Positions 62,962 to 64,000 of a DNA stretch of 64,000 bases are shown here, one piece after another. The DNA is from an uncultured Oleiphilaceae bacterium (GTDB taxonomy: Bacteria; Pseudomonadota; Gammaproteobacteria; Pseudomonadales; Oleiphilaceae). The stretch covers positions 62,001 through 126,000 of the forward strand of contig CAJXUY010000004.1 of the NCBI GenBank assembly GCA_913060665.1, given 5' to 3'. Below the pieces are notes generated by a model. That model was given only the letters and a program-made list of their open reading frames with translations. It searched no databases and was not told where the DNA came from. Position 1 is the stretch's first letter. Each line of letters starts with the position of its first letter. Both the position numbers and the translations under genes were made by a program.

Positions 62962-64000
62962 TGAACCCAAAAGTTAACTCAAACGACAGAGCAATTAATG
63001 TCGGCTTCTCGCTTGAATAGATGAAGTATTTTTTCTTCACTATGTCCGTTCCGGCCTAACTTTGACGAACATTCAATTCCTGGGAAATCTCGTTATTTTT
63101 TTGGCCCGTGAACGTCCGGAATGCGCATGCAGCGGAAGCCCAATAAAACTCTAAAAGCCTGCGCAAAGCGAAAACTCCGCCACTTTATCCGAGGCCGCTT
63201 TGTATAGGTTATCTACCAGCCTGAGCAAATACTCAGAAGGACCGCCATTGCGCCTTTTTACCAAATCCGATGAGAAAAATTTCGAATATATCTCGTTATG
63301 AATTTACACTTTTAAGTGTCTGCTTTGACGATCAATCCTCCAACCGATATGAGAAAAACCTCAGCATTTGTCGATGGATGCAAACCGTCGAATCTCCTGT
63401 CACAGATTTAAAGCAAAGCTCAAGAAGGTCCGTTTTTGGGAAATCAAAACGCTTCTACCGCCAGCGGCAGCTCTAAGAGGTGAGCAGAAGTTGAAGATGG
63501 TAACCTTTAATGCAATTCAGTGGTTTCGTCAAACGCAATTGACTAGACCTTACGAGTGGAGTTTTTAAGGCAAGAGGGCTGAGTCCTAATTATTAACATT
63601 TTTTAAAAATAATTATTAGCTAAAGACGTACCTAAAAAACAACCCAAAACTAAGTGCCCTAAAATCGCTATATGACTTGCATTTTGGTCTATATAGCACC
63701 TTATTATAGGGGTATGGTTTACCATATAGAGTGAAAATATGATTAAAGGCTATATATAACAGTTGTTTAGCGATTCACTCACTCACGCACCTTTCGGAAA
63801 TGGTTCTTAGAAAGTTGTTAACTAGTTACTCTATAACCTATTGATTTATCGTCCCCGAAAAACCCACCAAAGAAAATAAAGTTGTTAACTAAATTGATAA
63901 AGCCTTTCTATAAGCCATATTATCGAGTAATAAAGTTGTTAACTTCAATATTGAGTTTAAATAACTGACTTTTAGACAATTCCTGAAAGTTTTTTCCAGA
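62962..64000. other. Gene-free terminal kilobase of island 2
   Basis: No convincing gene. Frames at 63270 and 63368 (about 65 codons) overlap each other and lack family features. AAAAGTTAACT at 62969-62979, AGTGCCCTAAA at 63653-63663 and three AAAGTTGTTAAC copies further on link this region to the island's left end. Confidence 0.5.
63811..63943 (+). repeat. Three AAAGTTGTTAAC repeats near the right end of island 2
   Basis: Exact copies at 63811-63822, 63878-63889 and 63932-63943. The last is preceded by GAGTAAT, giving GAGTAATAAAGTTGT identical to 43680-43694 at the ggt break. They are likely recombinase-binding sites at the element end. Confidence 0.65.

Larger units (their letters stand above)
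43680..63943 (+). mobile_element. Genomic island 2: three-recombinase/RecD2 module with alkane-hydroxylase cargo
   Basis: The left edge is where ggt loses its homology. GAGTAATAAAGTTGT at 43680-43694 recurs exactly at 63925-63939, the last of three AAAGTTGTTAAC repeats, so the right end is probably close to or just past 63943. The recombination module (43874-51931) sits at the left end. Cargo comprises a DDE transposon, a truncated hydrolase, the CYP153 operon and a chimeric leucine-rich-repeat gene. The true right junction with the rest of ggt is not visible, so the extent is a minimum estimate. Confidence 0.65.

Noticed and set aside
63270-63568. Two overlapping ~66-codon frames near the right edge
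   Set aside because: Mutually overlapping, no conserved motif, no ribosome-binding site.
63811-63943. Possible CRISPR array
   Set aside because: Only three 12-bp repeats with unequal gaps (67 and 54 bp) and no cas genes; better explained as element-end sites.

Overview
The window reads as a chromosomal segment of a marine, probably hydrocarbon-using gammaproteobacterium. The order hemE, gltD, gltB, damX, aroB, aroK, pilQPONM on one strand with divergent ponA is the arrangement I know from Pseudomonas and Oceanospirillales-type genomes. The CYP153 alkane-hydroxylase operon and moderate base composition suggest an Oleiphilus/Marinobacter-like organism. That genus-level guess is inference.

Layout: (1) 1-12268 is the end of a genomic island, cut by the left window edge. 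It holds a type I DNA methyltransferase (partial), small regulators, a DEDDh exonuclease, two unknown proteins under a palindrome-controlled divergent promoter, and a six-gene recombination module on the minus strand: three tyrosine recombinases, two small coiled-coil proteins and a RecD2-like helicase. (2) 12340-43052 is core chromosome: ettA, a PilZ protein, radA, metY, hemE, glutamate synthase, damX, shikimate genes, the type IV pilus assembly operon, ponA, a phosphatase/nuclease-fold protein, dsbA, cytochrome c4, yihA/engB, a TetR-aldehyde dehydrogenase pair, coaD and a ferredoxin. (3) At about 43680 a gamma-glutamyltransferase gene is cut off and a second island begins. It starts with a second, strongly diverged copy of the same six-gene module (plus strand, same order, overlapping genes). 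It continues through a four-gene DDE transposon, a 5'-truncated metallo-hydrolase, a complete ferredoxin / CYP153 P450 / ferredoxin reductase / AraC set, and an IS110-fragment fused to a leucine-rich-repeat protein. The last kilobase is gene-free and carries three copies of AAAGTTGTTAAC, probably near the island's other end.

How the genes work together: the pil operon builds the type IV pilus alignment complex and secretin. gltBD, hemE, aroKB, metY and coaD are housekeeping biosynthesis. The TetR gene and the aldehyde dehydrogenase share an intergenic promoter with a perfect 18-bp palindrome. The P450 operon should hydroxylate alkanes terminally, with electrons passing from NAD(P)H through the reductase and the 2Fe-2S ferredoxin. 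The central novelty is the paired six-gene module: two independent islands within about 31 kb, one carrying restriction/defence-like cargo and one carrying alkane-oxidation cargo. It recalls Tn554 TnpABC, recombinase-in-trio elements and the gamma-mobile-trio, but with extra partners.
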